Of a DNA stretch of 27,319 nt, positions 16,020 through 24,243 are shown piece by piece. Numbering within the stretch: the first letter of the stretch is position 1; the number at the start of each line of letters is the position of its first letter. This stretch comes from CAZLDI01 sp964558415 (GTDB taxonomy: Bacteria; Chloroflexota; Dehalococcoidia; SM23-28-2; RBG-16-64-32), in the NCBI GenBank assembly GCA_964558415.1, contig CAZLDI010000026.1, forward strand, positions 1 through 27,319, in the 5' to 3' direction. The notes under the pieces were generated by a model. That model was not told the origin of the DNA, ran no database searches, and was given only the letters and a program-made list of their open reading frames with translations. Position numbers and translations under genes: made by a program.

Positions 16020-16424
16020 ATGGCGAGAGATACTCCGGCTCCAGGTCGCATCATCCTGGTAGCCACCGACCTTATCCGCGAATCGCGCATCGCCGAGAGC
16101 GCACGCGCGCTCGGTTACCAGGTCCAGACCGCCGGCACGATCGCCGCTCTTGGCGACGCGCTTGCCTCCGCTCGCCCCGATCTCCTGATTCTCGACCTCC
16201 AGGCGGAAGGCGCCTCCTGGCAAGAAGCCGTCGAGCTTGCAAGGCGCGTTGGCGGCAGCGCACTCCCCATCCTCGCCTACGGGCAGCATACCGAGCCGAA
16301 GGTACTGCGGGCTGCCCGTCTCGCCGGCTGCAACCTCGTCGTGCCACGTTCCAAACTCGTGGACGAGCTCCCGCAGGTCATCGAGCGCGCAATGCGCGCG
16401 GCCTCGCGCCGATCGCCTTCCTGA
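16020..16424 (+). CDS. Stand-alone degenerate receiver-domain protein
   Basis: This 134-residue protein has the alternating strand and helix pattern of a response-regulator receiver (RIILVATDLIRESRIAESA, then DLLILDLQ, then LPILAYG). Asp59 sits at the phosphoacceptor position. The acidic pair is reduced to one Asp (17), the switch Thr/Ser is replaced in LPILAYG, and the usual Lys-Pro motif reads VVPRSK. It has no output domain. It may be a phosphorylation-independent adaptor. No kinase gene is adjacent, and it converges on the VOC gene with 24 bases between stops. Confidence 0.75.
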   Translation: MARDTPAPGRIILVATDLIRESRIAESARALGYQVQTAGTIAALGDALASARPDLLILDLQAEGASWQEAVELARRVGGSALPILAYGQHTEPKVLRAARLAGCNLVVPRSKLVDELPQVIERAMRAASRRSPS

Positions 16425-16448
16425 TTCGCCCTGCCGCCGCGCTGACCG

Positions 16449-16805
16449 CTACCCGAACTGCAAGAGCTGCACGTAGTTCCCTTCCGGGTCCTTCAACGTC
16501 GCGACGGTGACCTGGTCGAACTTCTCCGGCTCGCTGACGAACTCCACGCCCTTCGCCTTCAGCCGCCGGCACTCGGCCTCGATGTCATCCGTCGCCAGGC
16601 CGACCATGTGGCGCGCCGGGTCCGCGTTCTTCCCCTTCACCTCGCTGTGCGTTCCCAGCGCGAGAGCCGGCGCGTTCGCATCACCGAAAACGACGAAGCC
16701 CGGCGTCTCGACTCGCGTCTTGAGGCCCAGGGTGTCCCGGTAGAACGACAGAAGGTTGTTCAGGTCCTCGCTCCAGATCGTGGAGCCGCTTAGTCCTGTG
16801 ATCAC
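16449..16805 (-). CDS. VOC (glyoxalase/bleomycin-resistance) family protein
   Basis: This 118-residue protein has two beta-alpha-beta-beta-beta halves: LSFYRDTLGL in the first, HMVGLATDDIEAECRRLKAKGVEF and DPEGNYVQLLQF in the second. A likely metal ligand is His66; the usual terminal Glu ligand is replaced by Gln113, so metal binding may be altered. The start is GTG, preceded by AAAGGAGA at good spacing. Substrate cannot be told from sequence. Confidence 0.9.
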   Translation of the reverse strand: MITGLSGSTIWSEDLNNLLSFYRDTLGLKTRVETPGFVVFGDANAPALALGTHSEVKGKNADPARHMVGLATDDIEAECRRLKAKGVEFVSEPEKFDQVTVATLKDPEGNYVQLLQFG

Positions 16806-16944
16806 GACGATCTCCTTTCACTATGCGTGCCTCGCTGTGCAGATCTGAGGCTCGCATCTGATCCCGTCTTGGTCCTGCCATTGTAGCGCCCTCCTCCGTC
16901 AACGCCGACCACGCCGCCGCCTTCATTCTCCTGCTGGGTCCGCC

Positions 16945-19900
16945 CTAGCACGCTCGCAGCAGCTCCTCCGCCATCTCCACGTGCTTCGGCATCCCGATCT
17001 TCGTGTACATCGCGACGGCCTCCGTCAGCAGCCGGAACGCCTTGTCGCGGTCGCCGAGGGCGTCGCCCGGACGGGCGCCCGTCTGGGCGCGGTCGATGAG
17101 CATGCGGGCGTACCAGCGCCGCACCTCCGGCTGCTCAATCTTAAGCGGGAGCTCGTGGGCCTGTCGCAAAGCCGTCTGGTAGTGCTCTTCCGCCTTCTCC
17201 CACAGCGAGCCGGCCGCCGCGGCAATGCCGGCTACGGTCTGAACTAGCCTCTGGTCGAACACACGAGTGAGGCCACCGGTATCGATCGCTTCCAACACAA
17301 GCGGGAGGAGATTCGCCGCCTCGTCGCGGTCGTCAATGACAGCCAGCCCTTCGACCATAGCCACCAGCACGGCCCATTGGCCCCCTGTGTTCACGCTACC
17401 GGGACGAGGAAGCTCACCTCTCTTCTCTGCGAACATCGCGCGGGCCAGATCGTGCTGTCCGGCATAGGCCCTGACCAGGAAAAGCACCCCCCAGTCCCAC
17501 CCAGCGAGGGCGCCGGGCGGCTCCAACCTGGCCGCCCCCTCGGCAGCGTCGAGCGCCTCTGGCCAGCGGCCCTTCCAGAGGTGGATGCACGCGAGCAGCG
17601 CGTAAAAGCTGGAAACCCAACCATAGCCAGTGATCCGATCCAGCTCAATTTCCTCTTGGACGTATCGGTAAAACCTGTCGATGTCCGCTGTAAGCGCCAA
17701 TTCCCGATCCTCGCGGCTGTACCGGGCCTGCCTAGCGGCGCCGACGTGGCCGAGGCGGGCGGCCAGGGGCTCCACTTCTTCGCCGATTTGATGGGCCCGG
17801 TCAAGCTCACCAACGACTAGAGCGGAGGACTGCGCCACCCACAGCGCGTCAGCAAGCTGCCAGAGAGCACCCTCGTCGCGCAGCAGTTCCGCAGCGCGAA
17901 GGGCGGTCTCCAACGCTTCTGGGAACTGTATGTACGCCCAATGGCCCAAGGCCTTGTACGCCAGGACCTCCCCCAGCAATCGCCGGTCGCCCAAATTCTC
18001 CGCCATTAGCAGGGCTTGACTGATCATCCCTTCGCCCGCCGCATAGTTTCCGCCAAAGCTGAATGTGGCACCCCCATACGCTAGGAGGCGGCAGCGGTCG
18101 GCGTTCACCCGCTCGCCCAGGGCGATGAGGCCGCGGCGGACGATCTCGACGGCCTCGAGAAAACGGGCGCCCCAAAGCAGCTGCACTACCATCTCCGCGG
18201 AGAGGGCGCCCACCGCCTGTCCGTCGGCCAGCCCTTCGTAGGCATCCAGCGCCTGCCGCCAGTCGGCCAGGGCATCATCCCAGCGGCCCAGACTGCGCCG
18301 GGCGAGGCCTCGCTTGAAGAAGAGACCTGCCAGCCCTCGCAACTCACCGGAAGGTTGCAGGGGTATCGCGTTCTCGTAATGACGCAGGGCCTCCTCGAAG
18401 GCCCCCGCCGCCAGGGCCCGCTCCCCGGCGAGCGTCAGGTAGCGCACGGTCTTCTCGGGGTCGGCGGCAGATCCCGCCTGGTGGAAGTGATAGGCCAGAT
18501 CCGCCGCGTGCGGCTCCAGGTCGGCCGCGTAGACGCGCTCAATCGCCTCGGCGACGCGCAGGTGGAGGCGCTGGCGCCGGGGCAGGGAGACACCACTGAC
18601 CAGCGTCTGGCGGATCAGCTCATGGGCGAAGCTGAACCGGGCTTCAGGCCCGCCGACGGAACCAACGATCAGATGCGCCCGCTCGGCCTCGTCGACGGCG
18701 TCGAGCAGGGCGTCGGCCTCCACCTCGCCCAGGGCCTCCAGCAGCTCGAAACTGAAGCCGCGGCCGATGACAGCAGCGGTGGTGAGCACGCGGCGGCAGT
18801 CCTCGCTCACTCGCTCCAGCCGCTTGCCGATGACAAGCCGCACACCCCGAGGGACTTCCAGCTCCCCTATGCGGAACTCGGACAGAAAGCCCTTCCCCGA
18901 AGGACCGAACAGCCGCCCCTCTTCGGCCAGGTACTTGAACACCTCTTCCACAAAGAAGGCGTTCCCTTCGGTCTCGTTGTATATCGCCTCCACCAGTGGG
19001 GCAGGCGGCTTCTGGCCGCTGAGGGATCGTAGCATAGCCGCGACGACGTCCTCGGGCAGTCGCTTGATGATGATGTCATGGGCCAGGCGCTGGCGGACAA
19101 GCTCATCAAGAGCTCTCGCCAGGGGTCGTGCCACGTCCAGCTCCACATCGCGGTAGGTGCCGATTATGAGGACAGGCATTTCCTGCACCTGCTGGGCGAT
19201 GTGCTCGACCAGCAGCATCGTGGAGTCGTCGGCCCAGTGCAGGTCGTCCAGGATGAGGAGCAATGCCTGCACCCTCCCGGATCGCGCGATGAACTCCCGC
19301 ATCCCGTTGAACAGGTAACGCCGCTCCTGTTCCGGCGGCATCTCCGGGGGAGGCGGAATCTCGGGGAACAGCCGGCGCAGCTCGGGGATGAGCTTGGCCA
19401 CCTCCGGCGCCGAGTCGCCGAGGGCGGTACGAAGGGTATCCGACGGGAACATTCGGGCCGCGGCCTCCACCATCTCAACGAAGGGGATATAGGGTGGCGC
19501 CCCCTCCATCTCGTAGCAGCGGCCAAGAAGAGCGGTCATGTCCCTCTGGCGCGCCTCAACCATCAGCTCCTCACATAGCCGCGTCTTGCCGACGCCGGGC
19601 TCGCCGCCGATCATCACGAGCGAACCCCGCCCACTGCTCGCCTCCACCAGTAGACGCCTTAGCTCGGCCCGCTCTGCCTCCCGTCCCACGAACGGTGTTC
19701 GTTCAACGAGTGCAGGCCCAACAGCCGCGGCCTGTTCCTGCCAGACGACCTCGAACAGCCGCCAGCGTTCGGGGAAGCCCTTGAGGCGGAAGCGGCCCCG
19801 GTCGGCGAGCTTGACGTCCGTTGCGCGGCCCAGCACCGCTTTGACAGTCTCGGATACTAAGACCTGACCGCCCGCGGCCTTGGCCGCGATGCGGGCCGCT

Positions 19901-20262
19901 GCGTTCACGGTCTCGCCGAAGAGATCCCCCTCTTCTTGAATAACCTCGCCCGTGTTCAGGCCCATCCTGACACGAAGCTGCTCGTCGGCCGGCTGGCCGC
20001 TGTCGTGCTCGCCCAGGGCTTGCTGGATGCCGACGGCGCAGGCGACCGCCCCGCGAGCGGAGGTGAAGGCGACCATGAAGCCGTCCCCCATCGCCTTGAT
20101 TTCGTGGCCGCCGTGCGCCTTAACCTGCTGCCGCACGAGGTCTTCGTGGACACGCAGCAGCACGCGCGCCCGCTCGTCCCCCTCGCGTCTGGTCAGCGCG
20201 GTTGACCCTTCGACATCCGTGAAGAGGATAGTGACAGTGCCTTCGGGGAGCTGTAGGGACAT
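16945..20262 (-). CDS. Class III adenylate/guanylate cyclase fused to AAA ATPase and TPR-like repeats
   Basis: This 1105-residue regulator has an N-terminal cyclase (about 1-175) with metal ligands Asp16 (FTDVEGST) and Asp60 (MGDG), purine-selecting Lys56 and Asp113, and Asn120 and Arg124 for the transition state. All six key residues are present. The ATPase (about 190-560) has Walker A GGEPGVGKT (219-227) and Walker B LLLILDDLHWAD, then winged-helix and helical parts. From about 600 to the end it is built of TPR-like helix pairs (LAGERALAAGAFEEALRHY). No LuxR helix-turn-helix lies at the end, unlike MalT/LuxR relatives, so output is probably the cyclic nucleotide or protein contacts. AGGAGG precedes the ATG. 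No cAMP-binding gene is nearby. Similar cyclase-ATPase fusions are common in actinobacteria, Chloroflexi and rhizobia. Confidence 0.93.
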   Translation of the reverse strand: MSLQLPEGTVTILFTDVEGSTALTRREGDERARVLLRVHEDLVRQQVKAHGGHEIKAMGDGFMVAFTSARGAVACAVGIQQALGEHDSGQPADEQLRVRMGLNTGEVIQEEGDLFGETVNAAARIAAKAAGGQVLVSETVKAVLGRATDVKLADRGRFRLKGFPERWRLFEVVWQEQAAAVGPALVERTPFVGREAERAELRRLLVEASSGRGSLVMIGGEPGVGKTRLCEELMVEARQRDMTALLGRCYEMEGAPPYIPFVEMVEAAARMFPSDTLRTALGDSAPEVAKLIPELRRLFPEIPPPPEMPPEQERRYLFNGMREFIARSGRVQALLLILDDLHWADDSTMLLVEHIAQQVQEMPVLIIGTYRDVELDVARPLARALDELVRQRLAHDIIIKRLPEDVVAAMLRSLSGQKPPAPLVEAIYNETEGNAFFVEEVFKYLAEEGRLFGPSGKGFLSEFRIGELEVPRGVRLVIGKRLERVSEDCRRVLTTAAVIGRGFSFELLEALGEVEADALLDAVDEAERAHLIVGSVGGPEARFSFAHELIRQTLVSGVSLPRRQRLHLRVAEAIERVYAADLEPHAADLAYHFHQAGSAADPEKTVRYLTLAGERALAAGAFEEALRHYENAIPLQPSGELRGLAGLFFKRGLARRSLGRWDDALADWRQALDAYEGLADGQAVGALSAEMVVQLLWGARFLEAVEIVRRGLIALGERVNADRCRLLAYGGATFSFGGNYAAGEGMISQALLMAENLGDRRLLGEVLAYKALGHWAYIQFPEALETALRAAELLRDEGALWQLADALWVAQSSALVVGELDRAHQIGEEVEPLAARLGHVGAARQARYSREDRELALTADIDRFYRYVQEEIELDRITGYGWVSSFYALLACIHLWKGRWPEALDAAEGAARLEPPGALAGWDWGVLFLVRAYAGQHDLARAMFAEKRGELPRPGSVNTGGQWAVLVAMVEGLAVIDDRDEAANLLPLVLEAIDTGGLTRVFDQRLVQTVAGIAAAAGSLWEKAEEHYQTALRQAHELPLKIEQPEVRRWYARMLIDRAQTGARPGDALGDRDKAFRLLTEAVAMYTKIGMPKHVEMAEELLRAC

Positions 20263-20323
20263 GCTGCGCCCCTCCTGTACGCCCGATTGTTGGTCAGGAG
20301 CCGCGATTAGTCAAGCGGACGGA

Positions 20324-20348
20324 CGCTCACCACTGGACGAACATCGGC
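20324..20348 (-). repeat. dnaN 3'-end-like sequence, copy A
   Basis: Minus-strand reading gives Met-Phe-Val-Gln-Trp-stop, identical to the dnaN C terminus, and 20 of 21 core bases match 22958-22978. Weaker likeness continues into dnaN's 3' flank (GCCG.GATTAG at about 20300 and 22927). Confidence 0.7.
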
Positions 20349-20416
20349 CCACCTTACTCACCCTCGCCTACGCCGTGATCCGCTGGCGCTTCCGAACCCG
20401 TTGCGAAGTAGCGGCG

Positions 20417-21298
20417 CTAGGCCTGTGCGCCACCCTCGGCCGCAAGGAAGGCGCGCAGAACGCGCGCGAGCTCGGCCGGCTGGTCTTCGGGAATTAGCGT
20501 GTAGCTGTCGGCGATCTCGACGAGCTCGCCGCGCGGAAGCAGTTCGGCCAGACGTCGCCCATGGTCCGGCGGCATGACACGGTCTTCTGCGGCCCACACG
20601 ACGAGGGCCGGTCGGTCGAAGGCGCGCAGCCCCTCGGCGGCCTCGAGCATCTCGCTCTTCTGAACGGCACGTAGGTACTTGCGCAGGTCGCGCCGGATCT
20701 CTCCCTGCGTGAGCAGCGGCCGCAGCCAGGCGTCCATGACGTCGTTAGGCACCGGTCGCTTGGACATCCAACCGAAGGCGATTGGCAGGCGCCGCAAGAA
20801 GCGAAGGCGAAGCGGCTGCGCCAGCGCGTTGAGCCCGCCCGGTAGCTTGGCGGCGAGCCAGACCGCGCGTCCGGGAAGGCCGGGCGGGAAGTTGTCGAAC
20901 GCCTCGCATGAGGCGAGCACGAGTCGACCGACTCGCTCGGCGCGTCCTTCGGAGATGAGCAACTGCGCTCCGCCCCAGTCGTTGCCGACGAGGGTCACAT
21001 CGCGCAGGTCAAGGCGCTCCAGGAACTCCCCCACCAGCCGGGCGATCCCGCGCAGGGAGAGGTCGGCGTCCGGGCGCATCGGGCGGCGATGCCCACCCAG
21101 GGGTAGAGTAGGCACTACGCAGCGATAATCGGAGCTCAGGTCGGCGACGACGTGGCGCCACAGTGAGCCGTCCATGACCAGCCCATGAAGCAGCACGACG
21201 ACTGGGCCGCCGCCCCCGGTGTCCTCATACTCGATGGTCCCCGCCGACAGCTCTACTTCCGGCACGGCACCCCTCGTTCGGCTCGTCGAAGTCTCCAA
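20417..21298 (-). CDS. Alpha/beta hydrolase, catalytic His apparently missing
   Basis: This 293-residue protein has the alpha/beta-hydrolase core: oxyanion motif LLHGLVMDGSLW, nucleophile elbow GNDWGGAQ with Asp107 (as in haloalkane dehalogenases and epoxide hydrolases) and acid Asp239 (WAAEDRVMP). The last motif, normally D.GH....EDQP, reads ADSYTLIPEDQP, so the His at about 266 is absent. It could be inactive, use another residue (His246 lies nearby) or bind ligand only. The start is unsure: TTG at 21298, or GTG at 21265 behind GAGGGG. It lies between copies A and B of the dnaN 3'-end sequence. Confidence 0.85.
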   Translation of the reverse strand: METSTSRTRGAVPEVELSAGTIEYEDTGGGGPVVVLLHGLVMDGSLWRHVVADLSSDYRCVVPTLPLGGHRRPMRPDADLSLRGIARLVGEFLERLDLRDVTLVGNDWGGAQLLISEGRAERVGRLVLASCEAFDNFPPGLPGRAVWLAAKLPGGLNALAQPLRLRFLRRLPIAFGWMSKRPVPNDVMDAWLRPLLTQGEIRRDLRKYLRAVQKSEMLEAAEGLRAFDRPALVVWAAEDRVMPPDHGRRLAELLPRGELVEIADSYTLIPEDQPAELARVLRAFLAAEGGAQA

Positions 21299-21381
21299 CC
21301 TGTCTTCCGTATCATATCCGAACCATTCGGGCAGAGTTTGGTTCAGGCCTTGGATTCAGATTCTTGCTCGATCGCGAAAAT

Positions 21382-21407
21382 CGCTCACCCTGCACGAACA
21401 TCGGCAT
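21382..21407 (-). repeat. dnaN 3'-end-like sequence, copy B
   Basis: Minus-strand reading gives Met-Pro-Met-Phe-Val-Gln, then a one-base deletion shifts the frame and removes the stop. The left flank CGCTCACC is shared with copy A. Bases 21391-21407 match dnaN exactly. Confidence 0.65.
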
Positions 21408-21497
21408 ATGCGTCCAGGCAGCACTTAAACCTGTCGCGCTGAAGGATATGCAGGCACAAGGCGGGCCAATCGCCGGAAGGCGTGCCGATCGATAGGG

Positions 21498-22892
21498 CTA
21501 CTGCGGCGAGATGTTCTGGTTGAGCCGGAAGAAATTGTCCGGGTCGTACTTGCGTTTGAGAGACTTCAGGCGCGCGTACTTCTCTGCTCCGTACGCCTGG
21601 CGTACCCGATCCTCGCCTTCATCCATCAGGAAGTTCACGTAAACACTTGTGTGATACGGCTCCAGCGCCTTCCAGAAGTTCCGCGACCATTCGCGCTCTT
21701 CGTCGAAGCCCTCGGCCGTTGCAGTCGTAGCGTTGACGTTGATGGTATGCCCCGCGCTCCGACCACCAAATGCCGTCTCGTCATTCCCCACTCGTGCGAC
21801 CGCGCCCCCGAGCTGGAAGATTGGGAATGCGGTGAGCGGTGAGGTCATCCTCTGAGCGTTGTCGGCCACGATGTCGATGACGTCGTCCGTCAGTTCGGCC
21901 ACGTCGCAGCTGCGGAAGTAGTACCACCAGCCGCGTGGGAACGATGGATCGAACATGGACTGGAGCGCGGTGAACGGTTTCGGAAAGCACAAGTCCAGGA
22001 TAGGCGACCCGAACTCCTTTAGCGGCTGCAGCACCTTCTCTCCGTCTTCGACCGGCCCCGCGTAGCAGCAAGCTACGACGACGACAGGCTTGCCATGCAA
22101 TTCCTGCGGGATCACGGGAAGCGGAGGGGCCCTGCGGTGCACGACGATCGTCGTCAGTTCGTCCGGCGCCTCCTTGATCCACTCACGGTAGAAGCGCAAG
22201 ACTTTGGGCGAATCGACCATCGGCCAGAAGATCGGCCCGGCCATGACGATCGGGCCGAGCGGGTTCAGACGGAACTCGAACTCGGTGACGATGCCGAAGT
22301 TGCCCCCGGCGCCGCGCACACCCCACAAGAGGTCCGCGTTCTCGCTTTCGCTCGCCTTCACGAACTCGCCGGTAGCAGTCACCATGTCCACCGAGAGCAG
22401 TTGATCGATCGTGAGCCCGAACTTGCGCATGAGCCAGCCGATCCCACCGCCGAGCGTCAGCCCTGCGACACCTGTGTGCGTCACGATTCCAGCCGGCACG
22501 GCCAGCCCGAGGGCCTGTGTTTCGCGATCGAGCTCACCCAGGAGGACGCCGGCCTGGACGCGAGCCGTGCGCGCTTCTGGATCGACGCGGATGCCTTTCA
22601 TCAGCGACAGGTCGATGACGAGGCCGTCATCACATACCGAGAGGCCGGGGAAGCTGTGCCCGCCGCTGCGCACTGCGACGGGGATGTCTGACAGGCGCGC
22701 ATACTTGACTGCGGCGATGACGTCGGCGACACCGGCGCAGCGGGCGATCAGACCTGGGTGGCGGTCAATCGAGCCGTTCCAGACCGCGCGGTGCTCGTCG
22801 TAGGAAGGTTCGTCCGGACGAACCAGCTCCCCGCGAAACCCTGTGGCCAGCTCGGTCGCGTCCACGGTGGCGCGTTCACGGATGGTCGTCAT
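21498..22892 (-). CDS. FAD-linked oxidase, berberine-bridge-enzyme type
   Basis: This 464-residue flavoprotein has an FAD-binding PP/PCMH fold (about 40-215) with RSGGHSFPG (His79, the usual 8-alpha covalent FAD site), GVAGLTLGGGIGWL and a substrate domain ending in DPDNFFRLNQNI, the BBE C-terminal signature. The second covalent Cys of bicovalent BBE enzymes, normally in a GxCPTVG-like segment, is Val/Thr here (GIVTHTGV), so single His attachment is predicted. Such enzymes oxidise sugars, alcohols or alkaloid-like substrates with O2. AAGGAGG precedes the ATG well. It lies between copies B and C of the dnaN 3'-end sequence. Confidence 0.92.
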   Translation of the reverse strand: MTTIRERATVDATELATGFRGELVRPDEPSYDEHRAVWNGSIDRHPGLIARCAGVADVIAAVKYARLSDIPVAVRSGGHSFPGLSVCDDGLVIDLSLMKGIRVDPEARTARVQAGVLLGELDRETQALGLAVPAGIVTHTGVAGLTLGGGIGWLMRKFGLTIDQLLSVDMVTATGEFVKASESENADLLWGVRGAGGNFGIVTEFEFRLNPLGPIVMAGPIFWPMVDSPKVLRFYREWIKEAPDELTTIVVHRRAPPLPVIPQELHGKPVVVVACCYAGPVEDGEKVLQPLKEFGSPILDLCFPKPFTALQSMFDPSFPRGWWYYFRSCDVAELTDDVIDIVADNAQRMTSPLTAFPIFQLGGAVARVGNDETAFGGRSAGHTINVNATTATAEGFDEEREWSRNFWKALEPYHTSVYVNFLMDEGEDRVRQAYGAEKYARLKSLKRKYDPDNFFRLNQNISPQ

Positions 22893-22952
22893 TCCTGCCT
22901 CCTTACTCCGGCCCCCTGTACTGAACGCCGAGATTAGAGGGTTGAAGCCACC

Positions 22953-22979
22953 CGACTACCACTGCACGAACATCGGCAT
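22953..22979 (-). repeat. dnaN 3'-end sequence, copy C (in the gene)
   Basis: This is the resident 3' end of dnaN, covering its last codons and stop. It is the reference for copies A (20324) and B (21382), which lie 2.63 kb and 1.57 kb away in the same orientation. Confidence 0.7.
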
Positions 22980-24089
22980 CACCACGTGCACGTAGCTGTC
23001 GTCCCCCACCGGCCGGATTACCCCTGGGCTCGACGGGCTCGTCGTCTCCAGCGCCACCTGGCTCACATCGTCCAGCGCCGCCAGGACGTCCTGCAGATAC
23101 TTGCTGTTGAACGCAACCTTACCCGCCTCCCCCTCCAGCGCCACGTCCAGGTCGCCCCGGTGCTCCCCGATCTCCTCCGCGCGAGCCGAGATCGTCAGCT
23201 TCCCCGGCCCGCCCTCGTTCGGCTCAAACTCCAGGCGCACGATCCCCGCACCGTCGCGGGCGAAGATCGCCGCGATCCGCGTCTCCTGCAGGAACTGGTG
23301 CATGTCAACGACCGCCCGCGTCGTGAACGATTGCGGGATGAGCTGGCTGTAGTTCGGAAACGTTCCCTGGATCAACGTGGCCACCAGCTCCACCGACTTC
23401 AGCTTGAACAAGACCTGTGTGCGCCCGGCGTTGAACGACACGTCCACCGGTTCTGATTCGTCGCCGATCAGCCTCTCGATCTCGCGCAGCGCCCGCGCCG
23501 GTATGATCACTTCCACGCGTTCCGCGATCTCCTGGTCCAGCGGCAGCTTGTGCACCGCCAGCCGGAACCCGTCCGCGGCCGCCAGCGTCAACTGCCGGTC
23601 CTCTGCCAGGATGTGCACGCCCGTCAGCACAGGTCGCGTGTCGTCGATCGCCGCCGCGAACTGCACCTGCGATATCGCCTTCTTCAACGCGCCCGCGTCC
23701 AGCTTTAGCTGCAGACCTTCGGCCACCTGCGGCACCGGTGGAAAGTCCGCCGCGTCCATTCCCGCCATCGTCGCCTGGTTGCGCGCGCAGCTCAGGTGCA
23801 GCTGCCGCTGCCGTTCCGCCACCGACAGGTCGATGCGATCGCTCGGCAGCGACGCCACGAGGTCCGAGAGCAGGCGAGCCGGTATCGTTACCGCGCCCTC
23901 CTCCTCCACCTGCGCCCCCAGCCAGCAGCTGATCGCGATCTGAAGGTCCGTTGCCACCAGCTTCAACTGGCCTTGATCGGTCTCCAGCTTCACGTGCGAC
24001 GCCTGCGGCAGCGTACTGCGCGCCGGCACCGCTCGACCGACCGTTGACAATCCCTTGTTCAAATTCTCCTGGAGTACGGATACTTTCAT
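22956..24089 (-). CDS. dnaN: DNA polymerase III subunit beta (sliding clamp)
   Basis: This 377-residue clamp has the expected length and three-domain pattern: MKVSVLQENLNKGLSTVGRAV at the start (a classic DnaN opening), ATDLQIAI, DDTRPVLTGVHI, AADGFRLAV, FPNYSQLIP, FNSKYLQDVLAAL and a VVMPMF C terminus, extended by Val-Gln-Trp. It forms the ring that tethers the replicative polymerase to DNA. The ATG at 24089 is chosen because AGGTG lies 6 bases upstream; a GTG three codons earlier overlaps that site. No dnaA, gyrB or recF is beside it, so it is not in the usual origin cluster, or is a second copy. Confidence 0.95.
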   Translation of the reverse strand: MKVSVLQENLNKGLSTVGRAVPARSTLPQASHVKLETDQGQLKLVATDLQIAISCWLGAQVEEEGAVTIPARLLSDLVASLPSDRIDLSVAERQRQLHLSCARNQATMAGMDAADFPPVPQVAEGLQLKLDAGALKKAISQVQFAAAIDDTRPVLTGVHILAEDRQLTLAAADGFRLAVHKLPLDQEIAERVEVIIPARALREIERLIGDESEPVDVSFNAGRTQVLFKLKSVELVATLIQGTFPNYSQLIPQSFTTRAVVDMHQFLQETRIAAIFARDGAGIVRLEFEPNEGGPGKLTISARAEEIGEHRGDLDVALEGEAGKVAFNSKYLQDVLAALDDVSQVALETTSPSSPGVIRPVGDDSYVHVVMPMFVQW

Positions 24090-24140
24090 AGCGTTCACCT
24101 ACATAGACGGCTAAACAAATGGGGCGCGGAACCGCACAGT

Positions 24141-24170
24141 AGTATACCCCCACGCCATCCACACAGACAA
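24141..24170 (-). promoter_or_regulatory. Sigma-70-like promoter of dnaN
   Basis: On the minus strand TTGTCT (24165-24170) and TATACT (24141-24146) have an 18-bp spacer. Transcription from here gives a leader of about 45 bases with an AGGTG ribosome site. Confidence 0.6.
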
Positions 24171-24243
24171 CGCCCGAACGCCCAGCGCCACCCCGTAGGG
24201 GCACCCGATACGGGCCCGTCCGGGCCGCATTCGCCGCAACGTT

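Noticed and set aside
24156..24164. DnaA-box-like TGTGGATGG near dnaN
   Set aside because: It is a single site with two mismatches, inside the dnaN promoter spacer; no cluster or AT-rich region, so no origin is claimed.
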